Shown: positions 24,876 to 34,290 of the stretch, one piece after another
How positions within the stretch are numbered: position 1 is the stretch's first letter
How the letters are laid out: the number at the start of each line of letters is the position of its first letter
Source: CAIMWS01 sp964409245
GTDB taxonomy: Bacteria; Verrucomicrobiota; Verrucomicrobiia; Limisphaerales; UBA1319
Direction of reading: 5' to 3'
DNA length: 64,000 bases
Assembly: GCA_964409245.1 (NCBI GenBank)
Contig: CAYPCQ010000035.1
Span: 1-64,000, forward strand
The notes under the pieces: generated by a model
Told to the model about the DNA's origin: nothing
The model's input: the letters and a program-made list of their open reading frames with translations, nothing else
The model's database searches: none
Position numbers and translations under genes: made by a program

Positions 24876-27790
24876 GGGTTGGGATCCGGTTCCTTTGCCG
24901 GCATCCGCCATAGCTTGCCTAGCAATCTGTACATTTCCGGGTCGTGCTGCCTCAATTCCTGCCGGGTAAACGGGAAAAAATCGTTCGTGCTGAAGAAGGC
25001 CTCCGTGGTTTCGGCGAAATACTCCAGCGGATTGCTCATGGCATAGGCGCGCGTGATGGTGCTCCGGCCATCGCCAAACCGCTGTTCCACGCGGTCGTAC
25101 TTGCCGCTGGCTTTGGCGTGGTCGTAAGCCTGGTTGATGCCGGCATGGTTATTGCCCAGCACCCGGTCCTGGTAGGCGTGCGCCAGTTCATGCAGGACAA
25201 AATTCGGCATGCGCCGCGTCTCGGCTTCAAAGATGCGGATGTTCGTGAACTCAACGCCTTTTTCCATGGCGGGATTCCGGCCATGCTCGCGCAGCCAGCC
25301 GGCCCCGGGATGATATTCGGCGCGGGGCTGGATGCCCGGATATTCCGGGGACATCCACAGTTGCACGGCCTGCAGCTCGCTGACCACGGCGGGCGGGACA
25401 ACCCGGTTGATTTCCGCCAATTGGTTTTTCAGCAGGCCCCAAGCTTTTTCCAGCTCCCTCGGTTGTCCGGCCCGCAGGCGCTCGTTCACCTGCACGGTCC
25501 AGCCTTCACAGGCCAGGACCTCGCACCCGGCCGCCTTGGCTGAGGACCTGGCAGGCGCGGGGCCGGCTGGCAGATTCTGTTCCAGGTACCTGGTCAGCAG
25601 GCCGTAGAAATGGCGGGTGGTATTGGGGCCTTCCGAGATCGCGTGGGAGCGGGCCGGATAGGGCATCACGGTGAAATGCTTGTTGTGCGCGATCAGTTCA
25701 TTGATCAGCATCTCGGTGCCCTGGTAGTGGCCGTTGTCGTCCCCGGTGCCGTGGACGAGGAGCAGGTTCCCGCGCAGTTGATGCGCGTAGGTGATTGGGG
25801 AACCTTCGCGGTAGCCTGTGGCGTTGTCGCTGGGGAGGCCCATGTATCTTTCCTGGTAAATCGTGTCATACAGCAGCTGGTTGGCGTTCGGGGCCACCGC
25901 CATGGCAGTGCGGTACAGGCCAGGATAACGGAAAATCGCATTCAAGCTCATGCTCCCGCCACCGCTCCACCCCCAGATGCCCACCCGCTGCGGATCGGCA
26001 AACGGCCATCTTTGCAGCAGGGCGCGGGTTGCCGCGGCCTGCTCCTGCGAGGCAAGGATGCCGATCTGCCGATGGACACACTTGCGCCAGGCACGCCCGC
26101 GTGGCGCCATGGTGCCGCGATTGTCCACGCTGGCGACCAGATACCCCTGTTGGGCCAGCATCCAATGCCATAAGCCCCGCTGGCCCGGCCACGCGTCGCG
26201 CACGGTCTGCCCGTGCGGCTCGCCATAGACGTAGAAAAAAAGCGGATACTTGCCGGCGGGGCTGAAGCCCGGCGGTTTGAGGCTCCAGGCGTCCAACTCC
26301 AACCCGCCGATCTCCAGGCGGAAAAATTCCGCCGGCGGCAGGCCGAGCGCGGTGATTCGGCTGCGGAGCTTTTGATTATCAACGAGCACCCGCACCACCT
26401 CATGGCCGGGCAGCCGCACCAGCTCGACAATGGGCGGCGTGCCAAAGGTGGAGTAAGTGTGGATGGCCCATTTGGCGTCCGGTGCAATATCGTATTCATG
26501 CCAGCCGGGCGGGCTGGACGGCGATAGTTTTTCGGGGGGTCCGCCGCCCAGCCGCGTCCGGTAGAGGTGGCGCTGGGTTGGATTTTCGGGTGATGCGGCA
26601 TAGTAGAGCCAGCCGTTTTTTTCATCCACCGCCTCGATTTCGATGACGTCCATGCCGTTTTCGGTGATGGGCGACAGCCCGGCATGGGCCGGATTCGCCA
26701 AATAGGCCTGGCGCCAGCCGCTCCGCTCGCTCAGCCAAAGGAACCGGCCATCCTGGCCGATCCAGCGCGCTGGATTCTCATTCTCCAGCCACGACGCGTC
26801 CGTTTCCGTCAGGATGGTGCGGGTGGCGCCGGTTTGGGGATCGGCGAGCATCACGCGGTTGGTGTTTTGCAGGCGGTTGAACTGCTGGACCATCAAGTGC
26901 GAGCCATCCCTCGTCCATTCCATGCGGGCCAGGTAATGGTTGCGCGGATCACCCGGCGGCTGGAGCCAGCGCACTTCGCCGCCGCTGGCGTTGACCACTC
27001 CGAGCCTGGCGGCCGAGTTTGTCTCACCCACTTTGGGATAGGGGAACGACGTCAGGCGGGGATACTTGTCCGCGGTGTTGTCGATCAGGTGGAACTGGCG
27101 CACCCCGGCCGTGTCAAATTGCCAGAAGGCGATGGACTGGCTGTCCGGGCTCCAACGATATCCATCCCGGATGTCCAACTCCTCCTCGTTCACCCAGTCG
27201 GACGTGCCGTTGACGATGGTGGCGGAGCCGTCTGTTGTCAGGGCCTGAATGCGGAAGCCAGCCAATTCCTGGACATAGAGATTGTTTTCCTGGACATAGG
27301 CAATCCGCCTGGCATCGGGTGAAAACCTGGCAAACATGAGGGTGGATTCCGGGGCGTTTCCCCCCAGCTTCCGCAATTGGCGCGTGGGGAGATCCAGCAC
27401 CCAGTAGTCGCCGCGCGTGTTGCGGCGCCAGACGCGCTGGCTGCGGGTGTAAATCAGCACTTTCGTCTCGTCATCCGAAAGTTCGAAACTGTCCACGGCG
27501 AGGGGGCGGGTTTCCCCCGGTGGAATGAACGATGGCGCGGGGATGATGGTTTCCTTGCCCCCGGTGGCGGCATCGGTCCGCACGAGATCCTGTCCCGGTC
27601 CGCCGTCCCTTGGCGCTTCGAGCGTAAAATAGGCTGGCGCCCGCTGGCTCCAATGGAATTGGCCGATATTTTCCGCCTTGAATTCGTCGGAGCCGAAAAT
27701 CCGGTCGAGTGTCAACGCCGGGTTGGACGGCGCCGCAGGCAGGGTTGCCGCCGGCCAAAGCGCTAATAATAGCAGGGTGAATGCTTTCAT
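24872..27790 (-). CDS. Secreted DPP4-like S9 peptidase fused to a C-terminal HExxH metallopeptidase-like domain
   Basis: 972 residues with signal peptide (MKAFTLLLLALWPAATLPAA). An eight-bladed beta-propeller (about 30-490) includes WVNEEE near 199-204, the place of the double glutamate that anchors the substrate N-terminus in DPP4. The alpha/beta-hydrolase domain (about 500-740) carries S609 in GWSGGG, D684/D685 in HGTGDDNGHYQG and H716 in ARSHAISEG. A Pro/Ala linker (741-752) leads to a second domain (about 755-972) with HELAH at 867-871 and NPLEYFAETTEAFF (E923 or E927 as possible third ligand), a gluzincin-like set. S9B enzymes remove dipeptides from peptide N-termini. The fusion is unusual. 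One base separates this gene from the upstream kinase stop, and its stop overlaps the serine dehydratase remnant. Confidence 0.85.
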   Translation of the reverse strand: MKAFTLLLLALWPAATLPAAPSNPALTLDRIFGSDEFKAENIGQFHWSQRAPAYFTLEAPRDGGPGQDLVRTDAATGGKETIIPAPSFIPPGETRPLAVDSFELSDDETKVLIYTRSQRVWRRNTRGDYWVLDLPTRQLRKLGGNAPESTLMFARFSPDARRIAYVQENNLYVQELAGFRIQALTTDGSATIVNGTSDWVNEEELDIRDGYRWSPDSQSIAFWQFDTAGVRQFHLIDNTADKYPRLTSFPYPKVGETNSAARLGVVNASGGEVRWLQPPGDPRNHYLARMEWTRDGSHLMVQQFNRLQNTNRVMLADPQTGATRTILTETDASWLENENPARWIGQDGRFLWLSERSGWRQAYLANPAHAGLSPITENGMDVIEIEAVDEKNGWLYYAASPENPTQRHLYRTRLGGGPPEKLSPSSPPGWHEYDIAPDAKWAIHTYSTFGTPPIVELVRLPGHEVVRVLVDNQKLRSRITALGLPPAEFFRLEIGGLELDAWSLKPPGFSPAGKYPLFFYVYGEPHGQTVRDAWPGQRGLWHWMLAQQGYLVASVDNRGTMAPRGRAWRKCVHRQIGILASQEQAAATRALLQRWPFADPQRVGIWGWSGGGSMSLNAIFRYPGLYRTAMAVAPNANQLLYDTIYQERYMGLPSDNATGYREGSPITYAHQLRGNLLLVHGTGDDNGHYQGTEMLINELIAHNKHFTVMPYPARSHAISEGPNTTRHFYGLLTRYLEQNLPAGPAPARSSAKAAGCEVLACEGWTVQVNERLRAGQPRELEKAWGLLKNQLAEINRVVPPAVVSELQAVQLWMSPEYPGIQPRAEYHPGAGWLREHGRNPAMEKGVEFTNIRIFEAETRRMPNFVLHELAHAYQDRVLGNNHAGINQAYDHAKASGKYDRVEQRFGDGRSTITRAYAMSNPLEYFAETTEAFFSTNDFFPFTRQELRQHDPEMYRLLGKLWRMPAKEPDPNP

Positions 27791-27791
27791 G

Positions 27792-28910
27792 TCAGGATGG
27801 GATTTGTTGGACGATTGCGTTCATGGATTCGGCCTGGTGTTCGAAGGATTCGACCATCTTGAACTGGACCCGCGCGCGGTCGGCGTTTTGGCCGGCCCGG
27901 TGGATTTTGAAATAGCAATCTCCCGCCAAATGATCGGCGAGGAACCGGATTCCGATTTCGAAGGTGATCAGCGAGGCCGCAAAGGAAAGCTGCTCCTTCT
28001 CCGCGGGGCAAAGGAATCCGCCTGCCGCCGATAGATAACCCCGCACCAGGGCCTCGAACATTTCCTGCCGCATGGCCACCTTGGCCAGATCCCGTTCATC
28101 CTCGGCGGTGGGGCAGCATGCCGTCCGGCATAAATCCCCAAAGTCGTATAGCGCCAGCCCGGGCATGACGGTGTCCAGGTCGATCACACAGATGCCCTCG
28201 CCGGTGGTGTCGTCGAGCATCACGTTATTCACCTTGGTGTCGTTGTGGGTGACGCGCTCAGGCAGGAGGCCCTGTGCCTGCAGGGCCGGCCATGCCTCCA
28301 CCATTTTTTTCCGGCTCAGGCAGAATTCAATCTCCCCCTTCACGGTGATGGCCCGGTTTTGCCGGTCCTCTTGCACCGCCTGGAGCAGTTGGTCGAACCG
28401 GAACCGGGCATTGTGGAAATTGGGGATGGTCTCATGCAGGCGGGGCGCCGGAAGATCGGCGAGGTCCTTTTGGAATCGGCCAAAAGCGCGGGCGGCTTCA
28501 TAAGCCTGCCGCGGGGATTCAACCAGGTCATGGCTCCGGGCCTTTTCGATGAACAGATAGCAGCGCCAGTGGTTGCCCGCGCTGTCCACGTGCCAGGTCC
28601 GGCCATCCAGTGCGGGCACCAGGGTGAGCAGCCGCCGGCTGATCCCTTCTTCGGCCCTTTCACGCAATTTCCGCCGCAGGTGGAGGGTCACCCGCTCGAT
28701 GTTCTGCATCACCGCCAGGGGATTCTTGAAAACCTGGTGGTTGATGCGCTGGATGATGTAGCGGACCGGGCTGCCGCTTTGATCGATTTCCACCGCATAG
28801 GTGTCGTTGATGTGGCCGCTCCCGTAGGGCGCCGCGGACCGGAAGTCGCCCAGGATCGCAAATTGGGCGGCCACCAGCCGCAGATCGTGCTTTAATTCCC
28901 GTTCATTCAT
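27792..28910 (-). CDS. APH-fold sugar kinase, N-acetylhexosamine 1-kinase-like
   Basis: 372 residues, cytoplasmic. The aminoglycoside-phosphotransferase fold is seen in GSGHINDTYAVE (N-lobe), the catalytic loop THNDTKVNNVMLD with the base aspartate, and the metal-binding VIDLDTVMPG. The combination HNDTKxNN plus IDLDTVMPG and DFGD is characteristic of NahK-type kinases, which phosphorylate GlcNAc/GalNAc at C1 in salvage of host or mucin-type sugars. Homoserine or other small-molecule kinases of the same fold are alternatives. It heads a tight minus-strand set with the S9 peptidase. Given the many secreted hydrolases nearby, amino-sugar salvage fits. Confidence 0.75.
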   Translation of the reverse strand: MNERELKHDLRLVAAQFAILGDFRSAAPYGSGHINDTYAVEIDQSGSPVRYIIQRINHQVFKNPLAVMQNIERVTLHLRRKLRERAEEGISRRLLTLVPALDGRTWHVDSAGNHWRCYLFIEKARSHDLVESPRQAYEAARAFGRFQKDLADLPAPRLHETIPNFHNARFRFDQLLQAVQEDRQNRAITVKGEIEFCLSRKKMVEAWPALQAQGLLPERVTHNDTKVNNVMLDDTTGEGICVIDLDTVMPGLALYDFGDLCRTACCPTAEDERDLAKVAMRQEMFEALVRGYLSAAGGFLCPAEKEQLSFAASLITFEIGIRFLADHLAGDCYFKIHRAGQNADRARVQFKMVESFEHQAESMNAIVQQIPS

Positions 28911-28950
28911 ACCATTTTGATTCGGCTCCCGGTGGATTCGGATGTGCCAG

Positions 28951-31809
28951 TTATTTGCCGGTGGTTTGTTTGCGAATAGCCTCCGACTGCCGCTTTAATT
29001 CCTCCAGGGAATGGATGGGGCGGGAGGCTCGTTCCGGCAGGGCAGGGCGGTTGTGCACAGCCCCGGGTTTCGCATACCAGAAGGTGGCTGCCGAGTAGCC
29101 CAGCAGATTCCACCGGTTGCGGATATCGGTGCCAAAGGAGGATTCCATGTCGAAGACCAGCCGCCTGGTGAAAGGGATGGCATCCAGGCTGCGGGTGCGC
29201 GTGCAGATATTGAAGCCCGTGGTGAACCCATCCAAGCCCCCCACGCGCACGTTGGCCAGGAAGGGCACGCTGAATTCATCTTTCCGGGTCGGCACTTCGC
29301 CACCCGCCCACCCGTAATAATCTTCCGTGCCCGTGCCAAAATGGGTGGGGAATCCAGCCTCCCAGGCCCCATCCACGTAGATTTTTTCGTCCCCTTCGCC
29401 CCACCAGCTGCCCTGGATGTTCAATACCGTCCAGGCGTCCCCCACAAAAACGCCCTCGCCTTTGATGTCGATGAAGTTCCAATCCTGGAATGGGGTGCCT
29501 GGCACCACGTCGTCGGGGCGCCAATTGGCGTGGAAATGCATGGATTGTGCGTCCCATGTCCAGGGCATGACTTCCACCTGGAATTGGACCGTGACGGACT
29601 CGCTGGCCAGGTTCAGCAGCCGGATTTCGGCGGCCTTGGCAAAGGGCATCACCCAGCGGCAGATCATCCGCCCATCGCTGGTGACGGTGCGCTGCCAGGT
29701 CTGCAGGGGATGCAAGGAATCCGAGCTGCTGAAAAACTCGCCCACCGGACACCAAACCGTTTCCTCGCCATCGAAGTTCATTGTCAAAACCGTCGTTCGC
29801 AGCCGTTCGGGGTGCGCCTGGGCCCCTTCGATACACACGGAAAACTGGCGCACCGCCTGGTTTCCCGGGCTTGGTTTTTCCACGCAAACGCCGCCTGGCG
29901 GAATCTGCCGGATGGGTGCGGATGTTTCATTCGCCGGCAGCGCAGTCAATTGGTCCCCGGCGGCTGCCAATTCCGCCTGAGCCGCTGCCAGAATCGCCCG
30001 GCTGAAGGTTTCCACCTTGGTCCCCTCCGGGTAAGCCCGGTAATTGATGATATTGTAGAACGATTTGCCGGTCAGGGTGATTTTGCAGCTCCGGGCGAAA
30101 GGAATCGGCAAATACGAATCCCCGGCTCTGGCCGTGGCAGTGGCCATCGGCGGCCGCACGCTGCCCTCGCCCCTGGTGAATTTGATGAGGGATTCATCGA
30201 TCACCGGCGCGGCCGCGCCATCGAGATAAATCCGGATATTGGGTCCGGTGTGATTGTTGAAATCATACCAGAAGAAGGGCGTCCACATTTTGGTGATGCA
30301 GCCTGGCCCGGAATGTTCCATCAGCACCCATTCCTGCTTTCCCTGGTTCGTCTCGGTGCGGATGAAGCCGATGCCGTCGGAATCGGCGAACCAGCCATTG
30401 ACCGTCTGATCGGGCTGCTGGCGATTGGTGGAGGCCCGGTTGTAGCTGGAGGCTTGCAGCGATTGGTATAATGGCTGCGGAAAGCGGGCGGCCGCTCCGC
30501 GATCCGTCATCTCCCGCAACAAACTTTGCAGCGTGATGGCCGCGGACGGTTTGGCGGCGGCGGAAGCTGGATTCGTGCCGCCGGGGATCAAGGCTTGCGC
30601 CACTTCCGCATTGAACCGGCAGTTGGCAGCTTTGAGGTTCTCGGCCAGCTGGAATAATCCCCTGGCGGCGGTTTCGCGGGCAGGCCGCGCCGTCCCTTTG
30701 TTCCAATAATCCACCACCTGCCGGTACTCCTCGGGGCGTGATACCGTATAGATGCAGGAGCTGGAACCAACCTTCTTATGCGGCCACCAAGCCCAGCCGA
30801 TGTGGTTTTTCTCCATCAGCGCCACGCACTCCCGGAACCATTGATTCGAGTTTTCTCCGCTCTCCCCCAGCCACAGGGGAAGGTGATACCGGTCCCGCAG
30901 GGCAACGAAGCGGGCGATCGCTTCCTGGGTGTTGGGATTCCAATATTTGTGGAAGCTCATAACCAGGTTGTCATCCCAGGGCCCGAGGAATCCGTTGTAG
31001 TTGTTGCCCCAGCCATTGCCTTCGATCACGATCAGGTGGTTTTTATCCACTTCGCGGATTGCCCGCGTGAGATCCTGGTAGAGATCCCATATCGGTTGGT
31101 TGCCGGTATCTTCACGGCCGTTCTTGTCTTTTCCTTCAAAGGTCCAATTCGGTTCGTTGAGCAGGTCGTAACCACCGATCCAGGATTCGCCGGCATAGCG
31201 CTCCGCCAGTTTGCGCCACAGGGCGATGGTTTTCCGCCGGTTCCGGGTGTTTTCCCACAAGGAAGGTTTGCCGGGATCATAATCCGAAATGTTGGCGTCC
31301 TTGCCCTGGCCGCCAGGGGCGGCGTGCAGATCCAGGAAAAGGAATATTTTATTAGCCTTGCACCAAGCCAGCAGGTGGTCCGTGAGGGTGAAGCCCGTCG
31401 TCAGCCAGGTGTCGCTGGCTGGGTCTGCCTCCTCCTCGATCGGCTTGGTGAACAGGTTGTAATGCATCGGCAGGCGGATGCTGTTGAAGCCCGATCGGGC
31501 CAGGCGCTCAACGTCCTCCTGCGTCATGTGGTTCCGCAGCCATTGATCGTAAAACTTTACACAATCCGCCGGCCCTAGCAAATCGGTGATGCGCGCCTTG
31601 ATGGAATGCTGGGTTCCCTCCTTGTCGATGCCCAGCATATAGCCCTCCTGCAGCATCCAGCCGCCCAGGCCCATGCCGCGCAAAATGACCTCCTGCCCCT
31701 GGCCGTCTTGGATGCGCCCGTTTTTGGCTTTGAGGAATCCCACCGTTTCGCCTTGGGCCATCGCCGTCATGCAGGCTGCCGCCACCATTGCGGTAATGCA
31801 GTTTTTCAT
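28951..31809 (-). CDS. Secreted GH5-GH172 (DUF2961) two-enzyme fusion
   Basis: 952 residues from ATG 31809, which is followed at once by a signal peptide (MKNCITAMVAAACMTAMAQG). The GH5 domain (about 25-380) shows GMGLGGWMLQEG, the acid/base E218 in LLNEPN and nucleophile E315 in LWLGESGE. The second domain (about 450-945) is DUF2961, now family GH172, starting SSYNRAST with GPGCITKMW and holding E804 in WWGEGDEKIY and E828 in GTGTEDYY, which correspond to the catalytic glutamates described for GH172 enzymes. GH5 cleaves beta-glucans or mannans; GH172 acts on alpha-fructofuranoside/arabinofuranoside-type bonds. The pairing suggests attack on one decorated polymer. Divergent from the enolase-superfamily gene with 228 bp between. 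Confidence 0.85.
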   Translation of the reverse strand: MKNCITAMVAAACMTAMAQGETVGFLKAKNGRIQDGQGQEVILRGMGLGGWMLQEGYMLGIDKEGTQHSIKARITDLLGPADCVKFYDQWLRNHMTQEDVERLARSGFNSIRLPMHYNLFTKPIEEEADPASDTWLTTGFTLTDHLLAWCKANKIFLFLDLHAAPGGQGKDANISDYDPGKPSLWENTRNRRKTIALWRKLAERYAGESWIGGYDLLNEPNWTFEGKDKNGREDTGNQPIWDLYQDLTRAIREVDKNHLIVIEGNGWGNNYNGFLGPWDDNLVMSFHKYWNPNTQEAIARFVALRDRYHLPLWLGESGENSNQWFRECVALMEKNHIGWAWWPHKKVGSSSCIYTVSRPEEYRQVVDYWNKGTARPARETAARGLFQLAENLKAANCRFNAEVAQALIPGGTNPASAAAKPSAAITLQSLLREMTDRGAAARFPQPLYQSLQASSYNRASTNRQQPDQTVNGWFADSDGIGFIRTETNQGKQEWVLMEHSGPGCITKMWTPFFWYDFNNHTGPNIRIYLDGAAAPVIDESLIKFTRGEGSVRPPMATATARAGDSYLPIPFARSCKITLTGKSFYNIINYRAYPEGTKVETFSRAILAAAQAELAAAGDQLTALPANETSAPIRQIPPGGVCVEKPSPGNQAVRQFSVCIEGAQAHPERLRTTVLTMNFDGEETVWCPVGEFFSSSDSLHPLQTWQRTVTSDGRMICRWVMPFAKAAEIRLLNLASESVTVQFQVEVMPWTWDAQSMHFHANWRPDDVVPGTPFQDWNFIDIKGEGVFVGDAWTVLNIQGSWWGEGDEKIYVDGAWEAGFPTHFGTGTEDYYGWAGGEVPTRKDEFSVPFLANVRVGGLDGFTTGFNICTRTRSLDAIPFTRRLVFDMESSFGTDIRNRWNLLGYSAATFWYAKPGAVHNRPALPERASRPIHSLEELKRQSEAIRKQTTGK

Positions 31810-32037
31810 AATCGTATTTTGGTACAGCCTGCCCGCCGGCCGAGTCGAGCACCGGTTTGCGCAAGCCAGTCTAGTGTTGGGGGGCAGGATACACGGCCCG
31901 CCTCCCGCCCTCCAATGTTTTTCTCGAGTTGGCGTTCCGCCGGGCGCAAAATCCGCGCAAGCCTCGCACGGGATTGGGAATGGAGTTGCGCCCCTGGCTG
32001 GGCGGGATAGATTGAACCCACGCAACACAGAACCTGG

Positions 32038-33333
32038 ATGACTATGAAAGTTCAACAACCAAAATCAGGCGTCATGACTCCCACCAACCGCCGCCGTTTT
32101 CTGCAAATGGCGGGCGCCGGTTTCCTGGGCCTGGCTGGGAACCTGGCCGCTGCGGTGGAAACAAACCCATCCGCCGGCGTCCGGCCTGCCGGGCCGCGCC
32201 TGAAAATCACCAAGGCGGAAACCATCCTGACGGGCAGCGATGTCTTCCTCAAGATCGAGACGGACGCGGGGATCGTGGGCTATGGCGACGGCACTAACCA
32301 ATTCCTGCCCTACGCCGTCGAAGGCATGCTGAAAGACATAACCCCTTACCTGGTTGGGGAGGATCCTGAACGGGTGGAATACCTGTGGCAGGTTTGTTTC
32401 CGCCGGCGTTTCCAGCGCGGCGGTCCCGCCACCGGGGCCGCTGTAAGCGCGATCGACATGGCGCTTTGGGATATCAAAGGCAAGGCCTATGGAGTGCCGG
32501 TTTACCAATTGCTGGGCGGCCTGGCCCGCACCAAGGTCCGGGTTTACGGGCATGTCACGGGCAAAACCGCCGGGGAGGCCGCGGACCAGGCGCGGCAGCG
32601 GGTGGCCAAGGGGATTACCGCCATCCGCTTCCGCGCCTTCCACAGTTACGACGCGGTGGATCTGCATGACCACAAGCTCGCGGTTGCCCAGCAAATCGAA
32701 TACCTCGCCGCCATCCGCCAGGCGGTCGGCGACGTGGTGGACCTCATCCTGGAATGCCATGGCCGCTACGATCCCGTGTGGGCCATTGAACTGGCCCGCC
32801 GCGCCGAGCCTTACCATCCCTTCCTGATCGAGGATCCCTTGCGGCCGGAGAATCCCCAGGCGATGGCCCAGGTGCGCGCCGCCACCCGCATTCCCTTGGC
32901 CACGGGGGAGCGTTTTCACAGCAAATGGGAATTCCGCGAGACGATCGCCAACGGGTATGTCGATTACCTTCGCCCCGATGTTTGCCATTGCGGTGGATTG
33001 ACCGAGATTAAAAAGATTGCCGCCATGGGCGAGGTCCACTACCAAAACCTGATCCTGCACAACAACGCCGGCCCCTTGGGCACCGCCGCCACCTTGCACG
33101 CCGCGCTGGCCATTCCCAACGTCGATCTCATCGAGGCGCCTTGGGTGAATTCCGATGCCAAAACCGATGTGGTTGGGCCATATCCCACCGTGAACAAGGG
33201 TTACGCCTTGCCCTTGGAAGGACCAGGGCTGGGTGTTCAATTTGATGAGCAACTGGCCAGATCCCGCCCTTTCCGGAAACCCGGCCTGCAACCCCGCTTG
33301 AACGATCCCGATGGGTCAGTTCGGGATTTTTAG
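32038..33333 (+). CDS. Enolase-superfamily dehydratase with Tat signal (DgoD/mandelate-racemase-like)
   Basis: 431 residues. The N-terminus has a twin-arginine signal (TNRRRFLQMAGAGFLGLAG), so a folded enzyme is exported, which is unusual for sugar-acid dehydratases. Enolase-superfamily parts: N-terminal cap domain, AIDMALWDIKGKAYG, metal-ligand regions LILECHGRYDP, FLIEDPLRPE and ATGERFHSKWE, and the histidine loop LILHNNAGPLGTAA. The histidine-bearing ECHGRYD replaces the DFHGR seen in D-galactonate dehydratase, so metal ligation by Glu rather than Asp is possible. Likely acts on a hexonate or other sugar acid; the exact substrate is unknown. Its 3' end overlaps rbsK on the other strand by 18 bp. 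Confidence 0.8.
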   Translation: MTMKVQQPKSGVMTPTNRRRFLQMAGAGFLGLAGNLAAAVETNPSAGVRPAGPRLKITKAETILTGSDVFLKIETDAGIVGYGDGTNQFLPYAVEGMLKDITPYLVGEDPERVEYLWQVCFRRRFQRGGPATGAAVSAIDMALWDIKGKAYGVPVYQLLGGLARTKVRVYGHVTGKTAGEAADQARQRVAKGITAIRFRAFHSYDAVDLHDHKLAVAQQIEYLAAIRQAVGDVVDLILECHGRYDPVWAIELARRAEPYHPFLIEDPLRPENPQAMAQVRAATRIPLATGERFHSKWEFRETIANGYVDYLRPDVCHCGGLTEIKKIAAMGEVHYQNLILHNNAGPLGTAATLHAALAIPNVDLIEAPWVNSDAKTDVVGPYPTVNKGYALPLEGPGLGVQFDEQLARSRPFRKPGLQPRLNDPDGSVRDF

Positions 33334-34272
33334 CAATGGGTCGATTTCAGCGCGCTTGGGGGCGGAGGGTTGGGCTCCCAGGCGCGTGGTGGAAATGGCG
33401 GCAGCGGCATTGGCGAACCGCACCGCTTGGAGCAGGGGAGCGCCTTCCCCCAAGGCCACCGCCAGCGCGCCGTTGAAAACATCTCCTGCCGCCGTGGTGT
33501 CCACGGGCTGGACCTTGAAGCCCGGCACCCGTTCTGCCACGCCTTCGGCGGCCGCCACCCAGGCTCCACGCGCCCCCAGGGTGATGATCGCGATCTGGAT
33601 GCCCTTCGCCAGCAGGATCCGGGCCGCTTTGGCCGCGCTGGCATCGCTGTCCACCACCATCCCGGTCAGCTGCCCGGCTTCGGTTTCATTGGGGGTGACG
33701 ATCTGGATTTGGGATAGCAGCGTGTCCGGCAAAGGCTGGGCGGGTGCTGGATTCAATATCACCGTTTTGCCTTTTTTGCGGGCCAGCTCCACCGCCGCCT
33801 TAATGGCCGGCAAAGGGATTTCCAATTGCATCAGGACCAGGTCCGCCGATTCGATCGCGGGGCGGGCTTTCCGCACATCGGATGCCGTCAGCCGGGCATT
33901 GGCGCCGGAGGCCACCGCAATGCTGTTTTCTCCCGCGTTGGAAACAAAAATCAAAGCCACCCCCGATGGGCATTTCGGGTCGCGGACCAGGTGGTTGATG
34001 CCAATCCCATCCCGGCTGAAACCGCCGATCGCATTCTCGCCGAAAAGATCCTTGCCCAGTCTCGCCACCAGCGTCACCTCACCGCCCGCCCGGGCCGCGG
34101 CTACTGCCTGGTTGGCCCCTTTCCCGCCGGCCGCCATGGTGAATTGCCCGCCCAGGATGGTTTCGCCGGGCCGCGGAATGCGGTCCATTTGAATGATCAT
34201 GTCCGTGTTGGAACTGCCCACCACCACGATTTTCGGTTTCATGTATTTCGGTTCCAGTTCAAAGGCGGTCAT
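33316..34272 (-). CDS. rbsK: Ribokinase (PfkB family)
   Basis: 318 residues. The ribokinase signature is seen at the N-terminus (VVVGSSNTDMII, PGETILGG, GGKGANQAVAAARAG) and the catalytic DTTAAGDVFNGALAV with the base aspartate near the C-terminus. ATP-dependent phosphorylation of ribose to ribose-5-phosphate in the cytosol. It ends the minus-strand operon that codes for a ribose-type ABC importer, which supports the ribose assignment over other PfkB sugars. The start at 34272 (MTAFELEPKYMKPK) could instead be the internal ATG eleven codons on (34242). It follows the permease stop by 18 bp. Confidence 0.88.
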   Translation of the reverse strand: MTAFELEPKYMKPKIVVVGSSNTDMIIQMDRIPRPGETILGGQFTMAAGGKGANQAVAAARAGGEVTLVARLGKDLFGENAIGGFSRDGIGINHLVRDPKCPSGVALIFVSNAGENSIAVASGANARLTASDVRKARPAIESADLVLMQLEIPLPAIKAAVELARKKGKTVILNPAPAQPLPDTLLSQIQIVTPNETEAGQLTGMVVDSDASAAKAARILLAKGIQIAIITLGARGAWVAAAEGVAERVPGFKVQPVDTTAAGDVFNGALAVALGEGAPLLQAVRFANAAAAISTTRLGAQPSAPKRAEIDPLLKIPN

Positions 34273-34290
34273 CCGCCCGCTTCGTTGTCG

